Assembly: GCA_024695475.1 (NCBI GenBank)
Contig: JAILIC010000077.1
Span: forward strand, 1 to 58,062
Length of the DNA: 58,062 bases
Origin: Treponema sp.
Lineage (GTDB): Bacteria; Spirochaetota; Spirochaetia; Treponematales; Treponemataceae
Reading direction: 5' to 3'
The position numbers and the translations under genes were made by a program. The notes under the pieces were generated by a model. That model had not been told where the DNA came from. It saw only the letters and a program-made list of their open reading frames with translations, and ran no database searches. Positions 18,278-27,849 of this stretch are shown one piece after another. Each line of letters begins with the position of its first letter. Within the stretch, counting starts at the first letter, position 1.

Positions 18278-18559
18278 ATGACTAGAAAACCAACTCACCT
18301 AGGCGAGTTATTCTTAAAAGATGTTCTTGAACCACTTGGAATAAGTATCACTGACGCTGCAGAAATGCTCGGTGTTACAAGAAAGACACTTTCTGAATTT
18401 GTTAATGAAAAATCTGCTTTAAGTCCGGAGATGGCAATTAGAATTGCAAAAGCAACAAAGACAAGTCCGGAGAGTTGGATGGCAATGCAAATGAAACTCA
18501 CTTTGTGGCTTGCACTACAGCATGAACCTGTTAACGTAAAAGTGGCCTGTTTGGTTTAG
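18278..18559 (+). CDS. higA: HigA-family antitoxin, XRE helix-turn-helix
   Basis: This 93-residue antitoxin has the HigA pattern: HLGELFLKDVLEPLG, the helix-turn-helix ISITDAAEMLGVTRKTLSEF, then ALSPEMAIRIAKA and WLALQHE. It would bind its own promoter and neutralise a HigB RNase. AGGAGG sits just before the ATG. The partner toxin directly upstream is reduced to a relic, so this is an orphan antitoxin that may repress transcription or protect against related toxins. Confidence 0.85.
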   Translation: MTRKPTHLGELFLKDVLEPLGISITDAAEMLGVTRKTLSEFVNEKSALSPEMAIRIAKATKTSPESWMAMQMKLTLWLALQHEPVNVKVACLV

Positions 18560-18604
18560 AGATTTTTAAAACCATTGGATTTTTAATAGGTTGATACATT
18601 TATA

Positions 18605-18957
18605 GATCCTGCAAAAGTAACGGGAGACATAAAATAATGGCCAGAAAAAGCAGAAGAAATAATCAGTGCTATTTCAGATGATAATAAAATCACTTCCTGA
18701 GATGGTGGCAATAAGCCATGATACGGCTGCAGCAATGCTATACCGCCTGATGTTTCAGCATGAGCGCAATATTTCTGTTCTTGATACCTATGCAGACCAA
18801 TTGCTTGACGGATTATGTGGAATTGGAAGCAAATATGATGAAATTGATTACAAAAACTACTTCAGTATCTGAAAGTTGTTGTTCCTGATGAGTATGAGGG
18901 GCATAAAGAAATATTTGACGAATACACAAAAGAGGACATTGAAGGAGGAAGAATATC
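18605..18957 (+). pseudogene. Decayed protein-coding gene, several frames
   Basis: Coding-like stretches continue from frame to frame with stops between. One reads WPEKAEEIISAISDDNKITS, the next (18678-18872) runs AAAMLYRLMFQHERNISVL and DTYADQLLDGL, and a third (18857 to past 18957) reads LKVVVPDEYEGHKEIFDEY and then TKEDIEGG. Joined, they look like one protein broken by at least two frameshifts. I do not recognise the family. It fills the gap between higA and the aldo/keto reductase and supplies that gene's ribosome-binding site. Confidence 0.5.
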
Positions 18958-19947
18958 ATGTACAAAGCAAAAGATAACCGATACGAGACAATGAAATATA
19001 ACCGTTGCGGACGGTCAGGCTTATTGTTGCCGGCAGTATCCCTGGGACTGTGGCACAATTTTGGTGATACAGGTAATTATGCCACTATGGTCAATCTTTG
19101 CACCACTGCTTTTGACAACGGCATAACCCATTTTGATCTTGCAAATAATTATGGTCCTGAAGGAGGTGCTGCCGAAAAAAACTTTGGCAGAATCCTTAAG
19201 GAATATCTTATGCCCTACAGAGATGAGCTGATCATTTCCACAAAAGCAGGCTATGATATGTGGCCAGGGCCCTACGGTGATCACGGAAGTCGTAAATATC
19301 TTATTGCAAGTCTTGATCAGTCATTAAAAAGACTGGGACTTGAGTATGTCGATATTTTTTACCACCACCGTCCTGATCCTGACACACCTTTAGAAGAGAC
19401 TATGCTAGCTTTTGCAGATATTGTAAGAGCAGGAAAGGCTCTTTATGTGGGACTTTCAAAGTATGATGGAAAGCAGTTGGAACAAGCAGCTAAGATACTC
19501 GACGAACTTCATGTTCCTTTCATTATTAGTCAGAATCGCTACAACATTTTAGATCGTTCGGTTGAAAAAGACGGCGTAAAAAAAACGTGCAAAAAGCTTG
19601 GCAAGGGGATCATCTGTTTTTCTCCTTTGGCACAGGGAATGCTCACGGACAGGTATTTTAACGGCATACCCGCAGACAGCAGGATAAAAACAGACGGAAG
19701 ATACTTAAAAGAAGAGCAACTGTCTGCACAAACGCTTGATAAAATCAAAAAAATGAATGACATTGCCTTAAATCGGGGACAGACGCTTGCCCAGATGGCT
19801 CTTGCTTGGTGCTTAAGGGATGAAGCCATTACTTCGGTTATCATCGGTGCATCTAAGCCATCTCAAATTCTTGATAATATTAAGGCTGCTGAACATACTG
19901 AGTTTACTGATGATGAACTTAAGGCCATTGATCGCCTGAGTATGTAG
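18958..19947 (+). CDS. Aldo/keto reductase, YghZ (L-glyceraldehyde 3-phosphate reductase)-like
   Basis: This 329-residue NADPH-dependent aldo/keto reductase is an (alpha/beta)8 barrel. The catalytic set is visible: Asp and Tyr in DLANNYGP, Lys in STKAGYDMWPG and His in YHHRPD. The WPGPYGDHGSRK segment is typical of the YghZ/Gpr group that detoxifies L-glyceraldehyde 3-phosphate or methylglyoxal. AAGGAGGAAG precedes the ATG. It stands alone between a decayed gene and gatC. Exact substrate is uncertain. Confidence 0.9.
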   Translation: MYKAKDNRYETMKYNRCGRSGLLLPAVSLGLWHNFGDTGNYATMVNLCTTAFDNGITHFDLANNYGPEGGAAEKNFGRILKEYLMPYRDELIISTKAGYDMWPGPYGDHGSRKYLIASLDQSLKRLGLEYVDIFYHHRPDPDTPLEETMLAFADIVRAGKALYVGLSKYDGKQLEQAAKILDELHVPFIISQNRYNILDRSVEKDGVKKTCKKLGKGIICFSPLAQGMLTDRYFNGIPADSRIKTDGRYLKEEQLSAQTLDKIKKMNDIALNRGQTLAQMALAWCLRDEAITSVIIGASKPSQILDNIKAAEHTEFTDDELKAIDRLSM

Positions 19948-20014
19948 TATGAATCCTCTGTAAAGTCTCATGTCGCCATATTTGCCGTTGTCTAATTGCT
20001 CTAAATACAGTAAA

Positions 20015-20332
20015 ATGGCGACTATGAGTACTCACAAACAAATAGACGAAGATACATTGCAAAATTTATTGTATCTATCCCGACTTTCACCGGAAAGTAC
20101 AAACCTTTCCATATTAAAAAAACAAGTTGACGAAATCGTCGGCTACTTTGAAATCCTTTCAAAATATGACGATAGTGAAAATCCGTATGATGCATACCCA
20201 TCAACTCAGGCAGATAAATTGCGTGAAGACGAGGTTGTGCCTGGATTGGAAATGCACGATGTAAAAAAGGTATCCGAAAACTTTATGGACGGATACTTCC
20301 AAGTTCCAAAAGTTTTGGGCGAAGGTGCATAA
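20015..20332 (+). CDS. gatC: Asp/Glu-tRNA amidotransferase subunit C
   Basis: This 105-residue GatC has the family's N-terminal LLYLSRLSPE helix, the middle ILKKQVDEIVGYFEIL helix, and the C-terminal LREDEVVPGL and GYFQVPKVLGEG motifs that wrap around GatA. It is the first gene of gatC-gatA-gatB. The start is ATG 20015 or ATG 20024; neither has a clear Shine-Dalgarno. Confidence 0.92.
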   Translation: MATMSTHKQIDEDTLQNLLYLSRLSPESTNLSILKKQVDEIVGYFEILSKYDDSENPYDAYPSTQADKLREDEVVPGLEMHDVKKVSENFMDGYFQVPKVLGEGA

Positions 20333-20361
20333 CTGTATTATACATTTGAGGTTTAGTCGCT

Positions 20362-21936
20362 ATGAACTATAATATAAAAGAAGTGCGTGCCGCACTAAAA
20401 GACGGCACGTTAACAAGTGTGGCATTGGTTAAAAATGCAATTGCCACATTTGAATCTGATAAAAGCTCTGATTTACCATTGAATGCATTTTTGGAAATGT
20501 ATGATGATGCAGTGGCTAAAGCGGAAGCTGCAGATAAAGAAATTGCTGAGGCAAAAGCAAATGGTACACTTGATGACCTGTTTGCTAAAAAACCATTATT
20601 GGGCTTGCCGTTTGCTACTAAAGATAATATTTCGGTACGTGGTAAACGTCTTACCTGTGCCAGTAAGATATTGGAAGGTTATGTAGCTCCTTATAATGCT
20701 ACGGTTATTAATCGCCTTGAAGCAGCAGGTGCCATTCCTCTTGGTCGCTGTAATCAGGACGAGTTTGCTATGGGTTCATCTACAGAGTATTCTGTATATG
20801 GTCCGACACGCAATCCAATAAACCGCAATTATGTATCAGGTGGTTCTTCAGGTGGTTCTACCGCTGCAGTTGCCGCTAACCAGGCTTTGTTTGGTATCGG
20901 TACTGAAACTGGTGGTTCTGTCCGTTTACCAGCTTCATATTGTGGTGTGTATGGTCTTAAACCAACCTATGGTGTATTGAGCCGCTGGGGTGTTGTTGCC
21001 TATGGTAGCTCACTTGATCAGGTAGGTATTATTGGTCATACACCAAGTGATATCGCAATTCCTTTAAAGGCAATGAGTGGTGTTGATATGTATGATGACA
21101 CCAGTGCCGATCTTCCTGATAGCGATGCTCTTGCTGACTTGCAGCCTTATGCTGATATGGCAAAACTGAAGGTTGCTATTCCTCGTCAGTTTATTGAAAA
21201 CAAGGGGCTTGATGCAGATGTTGCAAAAGTCTTTGAGGAGACACGTGCTTGGTTTGAGTCTAAGGGCGCTTCAATTGATGTCGTTGATTTACCAGTACTT
21301 GATGCTTCTATTGCAAGCTATTATGTTATTGCACTTTCAGAAGCTGCTTCTAACTTAAGCCGCTTTGATGGTATACGTTATGGTCGTCGTGTTGATACCG
21401 GTGATGGTTACGATGAGCTGTATGTTCACACTCGTAGCGAAGGATTTGGTCCTGAAGTTAAGCGCCGTATCATAATTGGCAACTATGTATTGTCAGAGCA
21501 GTTCTCTGGTGACACGTATAAAAAAGGTATGACGGTACGTGCCCGTATCCAGCGGGAAATGTCAAAACTGTTTGAAAGCTATGATATCGTACTGTGTCCA
21601 ACCTGTCCTACACCTGCATTCCGACTTGGTCAGAAGTTTGATGATCCGCTTGCTATGTATTTAAGCGATTTGTTTACTACATTTGTCAATCTGGCTCGTA
21701 TCCCATCGGTTTCGGTTCCTTGTGGTCATACTAAAGGTTCTGGCGTTGAGGCTGGTATTACCAAAGGATTTGATGGTCCGTTCCAAAAGGCTGCTTCTCG
21801 TGGGGACAGTGACAGTATGCCAGTTGGTATTCAGTTTGCAGGTCCTATGTTTAGTGAGCTTAAGATTTTGCAGATTGCACAAGCATGGGAGAATGATCAC
21901 CCTGGTTGTGGATATCCTATTATGGCAAAGGACTAA
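20362..21936 (+). CDS. gatA: Asp/Glu-tRNA amidotransferase subunit A
   Basis: This 524-residue amidase subunit hydrolyses glutamine to supply ammonia for transamidation of misacylated Glu-tRNA(Gln) or Asp-tRNA(Asn). The Ser-cisSer-Lys triad is visible: Lys87 in FATKDNI, the serine pair in SGGSSGGS at about 159-166 and nucleophile Ser186 in TGGSVRLP. It follows gatC by 29 bases and precedes gatB by 12. Length is slightly above the usual 485 because of a linker around residues 55-75 and an insert near the C terminus. Confidence 0.96.
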   Translation: MNYNIKEVRAALKDGTLTSVALVKNAIATFESDKSSDLPLNAFLEMYDDAVAKAEAADKEIAEAKANGTLDDLFAKKPLLGLPFATKDNISVRGKRLTCASKILEGYVAPYNATVINRLEAAGAIPLGRCNQDEFAMGSSTEYSVYGPTRNPINRNYVSGGSSGGSTAAVAANQALFGIGTETGGSVRLPASYCGVYGLKPTYGVLSRWGVVAYGSSLDQVGIIGHTPSDIAIPLKAMSGVDMYDDTSADLPDSDALADLQPYADMAKLKVAIPRQFIENKGLDADVAKVFEETRAWFESKGASIDVVDLPVLDASIASYYVIALSEAASNLSRFDGIRYGRRVDTGDGYDELYVHTRSEGFGPEVKRRIIIGNYVLSEQFSGDTYKKGMTVRARIQREMSKLFESYDIVLCPTCPTPAFRLGQKFDDPLAMYLSDLFTTFVNLARIPSVSVPCGHTKGSGVEAGITKGFDGPFQKAASRGDSDSMPVGIQFAGPMFSELKILQIAQAWENDHPGCGYPIMAKD

Positions 21937-21948
21937 GGAAGGATTTAT

Positions 21949-23484
21949 ATGGCTGTAGAAAAATATGAAATCGTAATCGGCTGTGAAATCCATACGCAGT
22001 TGATGACAAAAACAAAAGCATTTTGTGCTTGTGAAAATAGATATGGTGGTATGCCTGATACTCGTGTATGCCCTGTTTGTCTTGGTTTACCAGGTGCTAT
22101 GCCTCGTGTAAGTAAAGGGTATGTGGAGCTTGGCGCTGTTGCAGGTCAGGCTCTCAATTGCAATATTGCACGATTTACCAAGTTTGATCGTAAGCACTAT
22201 TTTTATCCTGACTTGGCAAAAGGATACCAGATTACACAGTATGATTTACCTTTATGTACTGACGGTTTTGTTGACCTGCCGTTGATTCATTATCCTAAGG
22301 ATGAACAACCTGGTGGTGCTAAATTCCGCCCGCAGAACTTTATAGGTAAGGATTGTATTATTGATAATAAGTACCGCCGTGTACGTGTTGAGCGTATCCA
22401 CTTGGAAGAAGACGTAGGTAAGTCTTTGCACTTGGAAGGTAAACACTCTTATATCGATTATAACCGCTCAGGTACTCCGCTTATTGAAATTGTTACCAAG
22501 CCTGATATGACCAGTCCTGATGAAGCTGCATTGTTTATGCAGACTGTCCAGGAAATCTTGCGTTATGTAAAAGTAACCAAGGGTAATCTGGAAGAGGGTA
22601 ACATGCGTTGTGATGCCAACATCAACCTGAATGTTTGGGAAGATGGTAAGTTGTATCATACACCTATCAGCGAAATTAAAAACTTGAACTCATTTAAGGC
22701 TATCCGTGAGGCTTGTACGTATGAAGCACAACGTCAGCTCAAAGAGTTTGAGACAGATCGTCAGGAGTTTAATCCTGGATTTAAAGTAACAATGGGTTGG
22801 GATGAGGCAAAAGGTCAGACTGTAGTACAGCGTACTAAGAACTCGTTTGTTGACTATCGCTTTGTTGTTGAGCCTGATATTAAACCATTTACGGTAAGCG
22901 AAGAGCTTGTTGCAAATGCTAAAAAAGCTGTTGGTGAACTTCCTGAAGCAAAACGTACTCGTTTTAAGAAAGAATTTGGCTTGAGTGATTTTGATGCAGA
23001 AACACTTACCAGTACCCGTGAGCTTTCATTGTGGTTTGAAGAAGCTGCAAAGAACGCAAAGAGTGCTAAGCGCGTTGCAAACCTGATGCTTACCGAATTG
23101 CTTGCTGTTCTTAATGAAAAGAATCAGACTATTAGTGATATCAAGTTGACTCCACAGCATATTACACAGCTTGCTGATGCTCTTGAAGGTAACAAGATTA
23201 CTAGTAAGCAAGGTAAACTGGTATTTGAAAAAATGCTCCAGAGTAATGCATTGCCTGATGATATTATCAAGGCAGAAGGCATGGAGCAGGTAAGTGATGC
23301 TGGTGCTATTGAAAAACTTGTTGATCAGGTAATCAATGATAATCCTAAGGCTGTCGCTGATTTTAAAGGTGGCAAGACAAATGTTGTTGGCTGGCTTATG
23401 GGACAAGTAATGAAGCTTTCGCATGGTAAGGCTAATCCAAAAGAAGCTACGACAATGCTTAATGATAAGTTATCAAAGCTGTAA
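21949..23484 (+). CDS. gatB: Asp/Glu-tRNA amidotransferase subunit B
   Basis: This 511-residue GatB carries the kinase-like transamidation site and a C-terminal YqeY-like tail domain. Visible family motifs include EIVIGCEIHTQL at the start, CPVCLGLPGAMP, KHYFYPDLAKGYQITQYD, RIHLEEDVGKS and EEGNMRCDANINL. AAGGAAGGA precedes the ATG. Together with GatC and GatA it provides the indirect route to Gln- and/or Asn-tRNA. Confidence 0.96.
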   Translation: MAVEKYEIVIGCEIHTQLMTKTKAFCACENRYGGMPDTRVCPVCLGLPGAMPRVSKGYVELGAVAGQALNCNIARFTKFDRKHYFYPDLAKGYQITQYDLPLCTDGFVDLPLIHYPKDEQPGGAKFRPQNFIGKDCIIDNKYRRVRVERIHLEEDVGKSLHLEGKHSYIDYNRSGTPLIEIVTKPDMTSPDEAALFMQTVQEILRYVKVTKGNLEEGNMRCDANINLNVWEDGKLYHTPISEIKNLNSFKAIREACTYEAQRQLKEFETDRQEFNPGFKVTMGWDEAKGQTVVQRTKNSFVDYRFVVEPDIKPFTVSEELVANAKKAVGELPEAKRTRFKKEFGLSDFDAETLTSTRELSLWFEEAAKNAKSAKRVANLMLTELLAVLNEKNQTISDIKLTPQHITQLADALEGNKITSKQGKLVFEKMLQSNALPDDIIKAEGMEQVSDAGAIEKLVDQVINDNPKAVADFKGGKTNVVGWLMGQVMKLSHGKANPKEATTMLNDKLSKL

Positions 23485-23504
23485 TACATGCCGATAGAAA
23501 GTAC

Positions 23505-23702
23505 ATGGATATAACTTCACTTGCTACAGTTATGGCTCAGGCCAATGTACAGCAGTCAGCTCAAGCCCTTTTGTTGGGTAAATCGCTTGATCAAATTGAT
23601 CAGGCAGGAGCTGATTTGACAAAATTAATGTCTACAACGGTACAGTATCCTGTTGCTCCGTTGGCTCAGGGTACAGGCACAACCGTAGACTTGTGGGCGT
23701 AA
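23505..23702 (+). CDS. YjfB-family putative motility protein
   Basis: This 65-residue protein matches the YjfB family of small proteins found in flagellated bacteria (MDITSLATVMAQANVQQS..., then VSLMK-like LTKLM). There is no signal peptide. The molecular role of the family is not established. It lies 20 bases after gatB and ahead of a strong terminator, so it is probably the last gene of that transcript. Confidence 0.75.
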   Translation: MDITSLATVMAQANVQQSAQALLLGKSLDQIDQAGADLTKLMSTTVQYPVAPLAQGTGTTVDLWA

Positions 23703-23721
23703 ACAACGCATATTCATGTAT

Positions 23722-23767
23722 AAAAAAAGGCTGCCTTTCGAATTGCTTCGATGGCAGCCTCTTTTGT
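23722..23767. terminator. Bidirectional intrinsic terminator between yjfB and HU genes
   Basis: The arms AGGCTGCC (23729-23736) and GGCAGCCT (23754-23761) flank a loop. An A-run precedes and a T-rich TCTTTTGT follows, so it can terminate the plus-strand gatCAB-yjfB transcript and the minus-strand HU transcript. Confidence 0.85.
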
Positions 23768-23793
23768 ATGCATATAGTAGAAAATACTATATG

Positions 23794-24069
23794 TTACTTG
23801 TTTACTCTGTCTTTAAGAGCTTTACCTGCTTTGAATTTTGGAAGCTTTGCTGCAGGGATAGTAATGGTAGCTCCTGTTTTTGGGTTGCGACCTGAGCGAG
23901 CTGCACGTTCGCCAGTTGTGAATGTTCCGAATCCAATTAATGAAATAGAATCACCCTTTTCCAATGCTTTTGATACATTTTCGATAAAAGCTTTTAATGT
24001 AGCTTCTGTATCTTTTTTTGTAAGTCCTGTATCTTTTGCCATTGCATCGACTAATTCTGATTTGTTCAT
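23794..24069 (-). CDS. HU-family nucleoid DNA-binding protein
   Basis: This 91-residue protein starts [11 protein letters not shown] and has the dimer-forming helices, the GFGTF strand, and the DNA-binding arm signature [27 protein letters not shown]. It is a bacterial histone-like HU homodimer. AGGAG precedes the ATG. It lies between uvrB and the shared terminator. Confidence 0.95.
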   Translation of the reverse strand: MNKSELVDAMAKDTGLTKKDTEATLKAFIENVSKALEKGDSISLIGFGTFTTGERAARSGRNPKTGATITIPAAKLPKFKAGKALKDRVNK

Positions 24070-24163
24070 TATATTAACTCCTCTATAACGTAAGTAATGG
24101 ATAGTTTATAAGATAATAGCAATGATGTAAAGATACTATTTACATTTATTGCAATATTTTACG

Positions 24164-26161
24164 CTACTTACCGTATTGCTTTTCGATCTCTAAAATTTGA
24201 TCTCTTATAGCTGCTGCCTGCTCGTATTCCAGACGTTCTGCACAGGATTCCATTTCAGCTTTGAGTGCTTTAAGCAATTTGTGACGTTGTGCTGGTACAA
24301 AGAGATTTGCTGATTTTTTGAGTACTTCTGTTTCGATTCGTACTTCTTCTTCTGTATCTGCTTTTTGGCGTATGAGAATATCTTCTACAGCCTTTTTTAC
24401 GGTTTGTGGTGTTATGCCATGTGCCTTATTATATGCTTCTTGTACTTCACGGCGATGTTTTGTCTCAGTGATGGCCTCTTTCATGGCGTCGCTCATGCGG
24501 TCTGCATACATGACTACGGTTCCGTCTGCATTACGGGCAGCCCGACCAATAATCTGTATCAAGCTAGTTGCAGAACGGAGAAAGCCTATTTTATCTGCAT
24601 CGAGGATGGCGATAAATGATACTTCCGGTAAGTCGATACCTTCACGCAACAGGTTGATGCCAATGAGTACATCAAATTTACCTTCGCGCAATCCTTTAAG
24701 TAACTCAACACGTTCAAAAGTTTCTACTTCGGAGTGGATGTATTCTACTTTGAGATTGAGCTCTTTGAGATAGTCGGTAAGGTCTTCTGCCATCTTTTTG
24801 GTGAGGGTTAGTACAAGACTACGTTCGTTACGTGCAATGCGCTCTTTTATTTCTTTATAGATATCTTCCATTTGTCCTTCACTTGGACGTACTTCTACAA
24901 TAGGGTCGAGTAGTCCTGTAGGACGAATGAGTTGTTCAACTATTTGTGTACTTTGTTTAATTTCCTGAGGGCGTGGCGTAGCGGTGACATAGATAACTTG
25001 ATTAAGCTTTTTACTAAATTCCTCAAACTTGAGAGGCCTATTGTCGAGTGCACTGGGAAGTCTAAAACCAAAGTCGATAAGGTTTTGCTTACGACTGCGA
25101 TCTCCTTCGTACATGGCTCCTAATTGTGGTACGGTTACATGAGCTTCATCAATCAATAGCAAAAAGTCATCAGGAAAATAATGTAAGAGGGTAGCAGGAG
25201 GCTCTCCGCGCTCTCTGTTGCTTATAGGTCCTGAATAATTTTCGATACCAGAGCAATACCCCATTTCTTTCATCATTTCGATGTCATAGGTTGTTCGGGT
25301 CTTAAGACGTTCTGCTTCAAGTAATTTGCCTTGTGAAGTAAAGAGTGCAACTTGCTCTTCCATTTCGTTTTGAATACGTTCTGTAGCGGCAAGGAGCATG
25401 TCATGAGGAACGACAAAGTGTTTGCCAGGATAAAATACGGTCTCGTCCAGTTCTTCGCGAATTTCTCCTGTAAGGACATTATAGCGACGTATACGAGCAA
25501 CTTCTTCCCAGTCGAGTTCTATGCGGTACGCTTCGTCAGTTTCCATATAGGCAGGAAATACTTCTATGATATCACCGCGAATTCTAAAATTACCACGTTC
25601 AAGTACCATGTCATTACGAGTGTATTGCATACTGATGAGTTTACGGGCAAATGCCAATGTATCCAGTGTTTGTCCTTTTTCGACGTGGATACGCATGCCT
25701 TTGTATACATCAGGCATACCCAGACCGTAAATACATGATACAGTTGCAACTACAATGACATCACGTCGTTCCATTAGGCTGTAAGTAGCAGCGAGGCGTA
25801 AGCGATCAATTTCGTCATTAATAGAAGCGTCTTTTTCTATGTAGAGGTCACGTGCCGGTACATATGCTTCTGGTTGATAATAATCGTAGTACGAAACAAA
25901 GTATTCGACAGCGTTATTGGGAAAAAAGCTTTTAAACTCCCGGTACAATTGTGCGGAGAGTGTTTTGTTGTGGCTTATGATAAGTGTAGGGCGCTGGACG
26001 CGTTCGATGATTTTTGCCATGGTAAATGTTTTACCACTACCAGTAACACCTTTTAAGGTCTGAAACTTGTCACCATTGAGAAATCCTGTTGCAAGTCTGT
26101 CTATTGCTTCTGGCTGATCACCGGATGGTTCATATGGTGCTACTACTTGAAATTTTCGCAT
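24164..26161 (-). CDS. uvrB: Excinuclease ABC subunit B
   Basis: This 665-residue UvrB is the damage-verifying DNA helicase-like subunit of nucleotide excision repair. Walker A is GVTGSGKTF near residue 40. The beta-hairpin region YYDYYQPEAY inserts behind lesions, LLIDEAHVT is motif II, and RAARN is motif VI. A C-terminal UVR motif is present in the EMESCAERLEYEQAAAIRDQ region. Length is standard. It is followed at 17 bases upstream (higher coordinates) by the HtrA gene's stop, both on the minus strand. Confidence 0.97.
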   Translation of the reverse strand: MRKFQVVAPYEPSGDQPEAIDRLATGFLNGDKFQTLKGVTGSGKTFTMAKIIERVQRPTLIISHNKTLSAQLYREFKSFFPNNAVEYFVSYYDYYQPEAYVPARDLYIEKDASINDEIDRLRLAATYSLMERRDVIVVATVSCIYGLGMPDVYKGMRIHVEKGQTLDTLAFARKLISMQYTRNDMVLERGNFRIRGDIIEVFPAYMETDEAYRIELDWEEVARIRRYNVLTGEIREELDETVFYPGKHFVVPHDMLLAATERIQNEMEEQVALFTSQGKLLEAERLKTRTTYDIEMMKEMGYCSGIENYSGPISNRERGEPPATLLHYFPDDFLLLIDEAHVTVPQLGAMYEGDRSRKQNLIDFGFRLPSALDNRPLKFEEFSKKLNQVIYVTATPRPQEIKQSTQIVEQLIRPTGLLDPIVEVRPSEGQMEDIYKEIKERIARNERSLVLTLTKKMAEDLTDYLKELNLKVEYIHSEVETFERVELLKGLREGKFDVLIGINLLREGIDLPEVSFIAILDADKIGFLRSATSLIQIIGRAARNADGTVVMYADRMSDAMKEAITETKHRREVQEAYNKAHGITPQTVKKAVEDILIRQKADTEEEVRIETEVLKKSANLFVPAQRHKLLKALKAEMESCAERLEYEQAAAIRDQILEIEKQYGK

Positions 26162-26178
26162 GCCACCGTTCCTTATCT

Positions 26179-27396
26179 TTATTTTTGTTTTGCTGCCAAT
26201 ACTACAGGGAAAGTACTGTCAGTTCTGTTGCGATGTACTGTTACTTTTACAGTGTCACCGGGACGCTTACTTTCCAATGCTGAAAAATAATCGGCAAGTG
26301 AGCTGATCTTTATGCCATCGATACCCGTGATGATGTCACCACCTAAATAGATGATTTGGGGTTGTCTTGTACCGTAGCGGACTGCTTGTGTACCACCCTT
26401 GATACCGGCTTTTTCTGCATTGCCACCTTTTGTTATTTCAGAAACAAGGATGCCGCTGGCAATGTCGAGTCGTGCATAGTCAGCAATTGAGCGGTTTAGT
26501 TGTACCAGTGAAGCCTGGATGACTCCTCGATTTACGGTACCAGTCTTCATTAAATCAGCAGCGACTCGTTGTGCAGTTGACGCAGGAACAGCAAAGCCAA
26601 CACCTGCGGAGTTACCTGATGATGAATAAATCATGGTATTGATACCTATCATCCGTCCGTTTGTATCTAATAACGGTCCTCCTGAGTTGCCTGGGTTTAT
26701 GGCTGTATCAGTCTGGATCATATCTCGTATGATGGTATTGTTAGAGTTTTGAATCGGTCGGCCTAAGCCAGATACTATACCTGTGGTCATAGTACGTTCG
26801 AGGCCGAATGGATTGCCTATGGCAATGACTTTTTGTCCTACTTTGAGTGATGTTGAGTCTCCAAATGAAATGGTTTTTAATACCGTTCCTGCTGGTGGGG
26901 TAAATTTGAGTATAGCGATATCACTTTCGTTGTCTTGTCCGATGACAGTTCCCTCATATTGTGTACCGTCAGAGAGGGATATATAGATTTTTGTTGCATC
27001 TTGAATAACATGTACGTTGGTGATGACGTATCCTCTGGAATCTATAATGGATCCGCTGCCACTGCCACCTTCTTGTACGATTGGCTCGAGAAACCAGTTG
27101 ATGCCAGTAACCTGGGTATTTATGTTTACGACTGCTTCGTTGCAGATTTCGTATACGTGGATATTTTGCATTTCGTCAGAAGTGTAGGATATTTGTGTAT
27201 TTGCAACTTGTACTTGTTCCGTTTGTGAGGGTGTAGCTGGTTCTTCTACGAGTGAGTTTTCTGCAGGAAGTTCCTGTATGTCTTGTGGTTGTATGGACTG
27301 AGAATGTATAGTGTTAAAAATAATAAAGCCGAGAACGGTTGCTATAGCTCCACAACTTGCTGAAAGGAAAATGTGGCGATGTGTGTAAAGTTTCAT
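26179..27396 (-). CDS. HtrA/DegP-like serine protease with PDZ domain
   Basis: This 405-residue S1C-family protease has an N-terminal membrane anchor (about residues 9-29), a trypsin-like domain with His129 (TNVHV), Asp159 (ESDIAIL) and Ser238 (NPGNSGGP), then one PDZ domain near the C terminus (GIKGG...GGDIITGIDG). The single PDZ and anchor resemble DegS, or HtrA of other spirochaetes, so the role is envelope protein quality control or regulated cleavage of a membrane protein. The nearby ECF sigma/anti-sigma pair makes a link to stress signalling possible but unproven. Confidence 0.93.
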   Translation of the reverse strand: MKLYTHRHIFLSASCGAIATVLGFIIFNTIHSQSIQPQDIQELPAENSLVEEPATPSQTEQVQVANTQISYTSDEMQNIHVYEICNEAVVNINTQVTGINWFLEPIVQEGGSGSGSIIDSRGYVITNVHVIQDATKIYISLSDGTQYEGTVIGQDNESDIAILKFTPPAGTVLKTISFGDSTSLKVGQKVIAIGNPFGLERTMTTGIVSGLGRPIQNSNNTIIRDMIQTDTAINPGNSGGPLLDTNGRMIGINTMIYSSSGNSAGVGFAVPASTAQRVAADLMKTGTVNRGVIQASLVQLNRSIADYARLDIASGILVSEITKGGNAEKAGIKGGTQAVRYGTRQPQIIYLGGDIITGIDGIKISSLADYFSALESKRPGDTVKVTVHRNRTDSTFPVVLAAKQK

Positions 27397-27407
27397 AGAA
27401 TAATAGT

Positions 27408-27821
27408 TTACCGTATTGTGTTACTGCTTGCAACAAGTTGTATGTAATACTCTTGAGTATAACTTGGTAAGACTTGTATAGTTGTGGTATAGGGAGTGTA
27501 GCCTTCCTTTTTAATCATAAGAAAATAAATACCTGGTACTAAGTCAGTTATGGTCAGTGGCGAAATGCCTTGATAGGTATTATTGAGATAGATCCGTGCT
27601 TTTTGTTTATTCGTTCGCAATATGATTTTTGTCTGACCATGTGACAGATCGGTTTGCTTTTCGGGAAGGAGTATCTCATCTGTGTTTTTTGCCATTGATG
27701 ATAGTGAAGTATCCTGTTGAACTGTTGTTGTGGAAGTACAGGAGCTCAACAGAAGTGAAAAAAATAAGAAAATAAAAGATAGACTATATACTTGTTTTTT
27801 ACTAAGGCGTATGTATCGCAT
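27408..27821 (-). CDS. PEGA-domain lipoprotein
   Basis: This lipoprotein of about 137 residues begins MRYIRLSKKQ, with a hydrophobic core and lipobox LLSSC near residue 28. The C-terminal half is a PEGA-type surface domain: ARIYLNNTYQGISPL, then LVPGIYFLMIKKEGY. It ends 12 bases before the HtrA start on the same strand, so the two may be co-expressed. The internal start at 27821 is chosen because it gives a normal lipoprotein signal; an upstream in-frame start at 27878 would overlap radC. Confidence 0.75.
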   Translation of the reverse strand: MRYIRLSKKQVYSLSFIFLFFSLLLSSCTSTTTVQQDTSLSSMAKNTDEILLPEKQTDLSHGQTKIILRTNKQKARIYLNNTYQGISPLTITDLVPGIYFLMIKKEGYTPYTTTIQVLPSYTQEYYIQLVASSNTIR

Positions 27822-27849
27822 TGTTACATTATATACTACTAAATGGGTT

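Noticed and set aside
23844..24088. Plus-strand frame across the HU gene
   Set aside because: It is antisense to the clearly conserved HU coding sequence and shows no protein family features.
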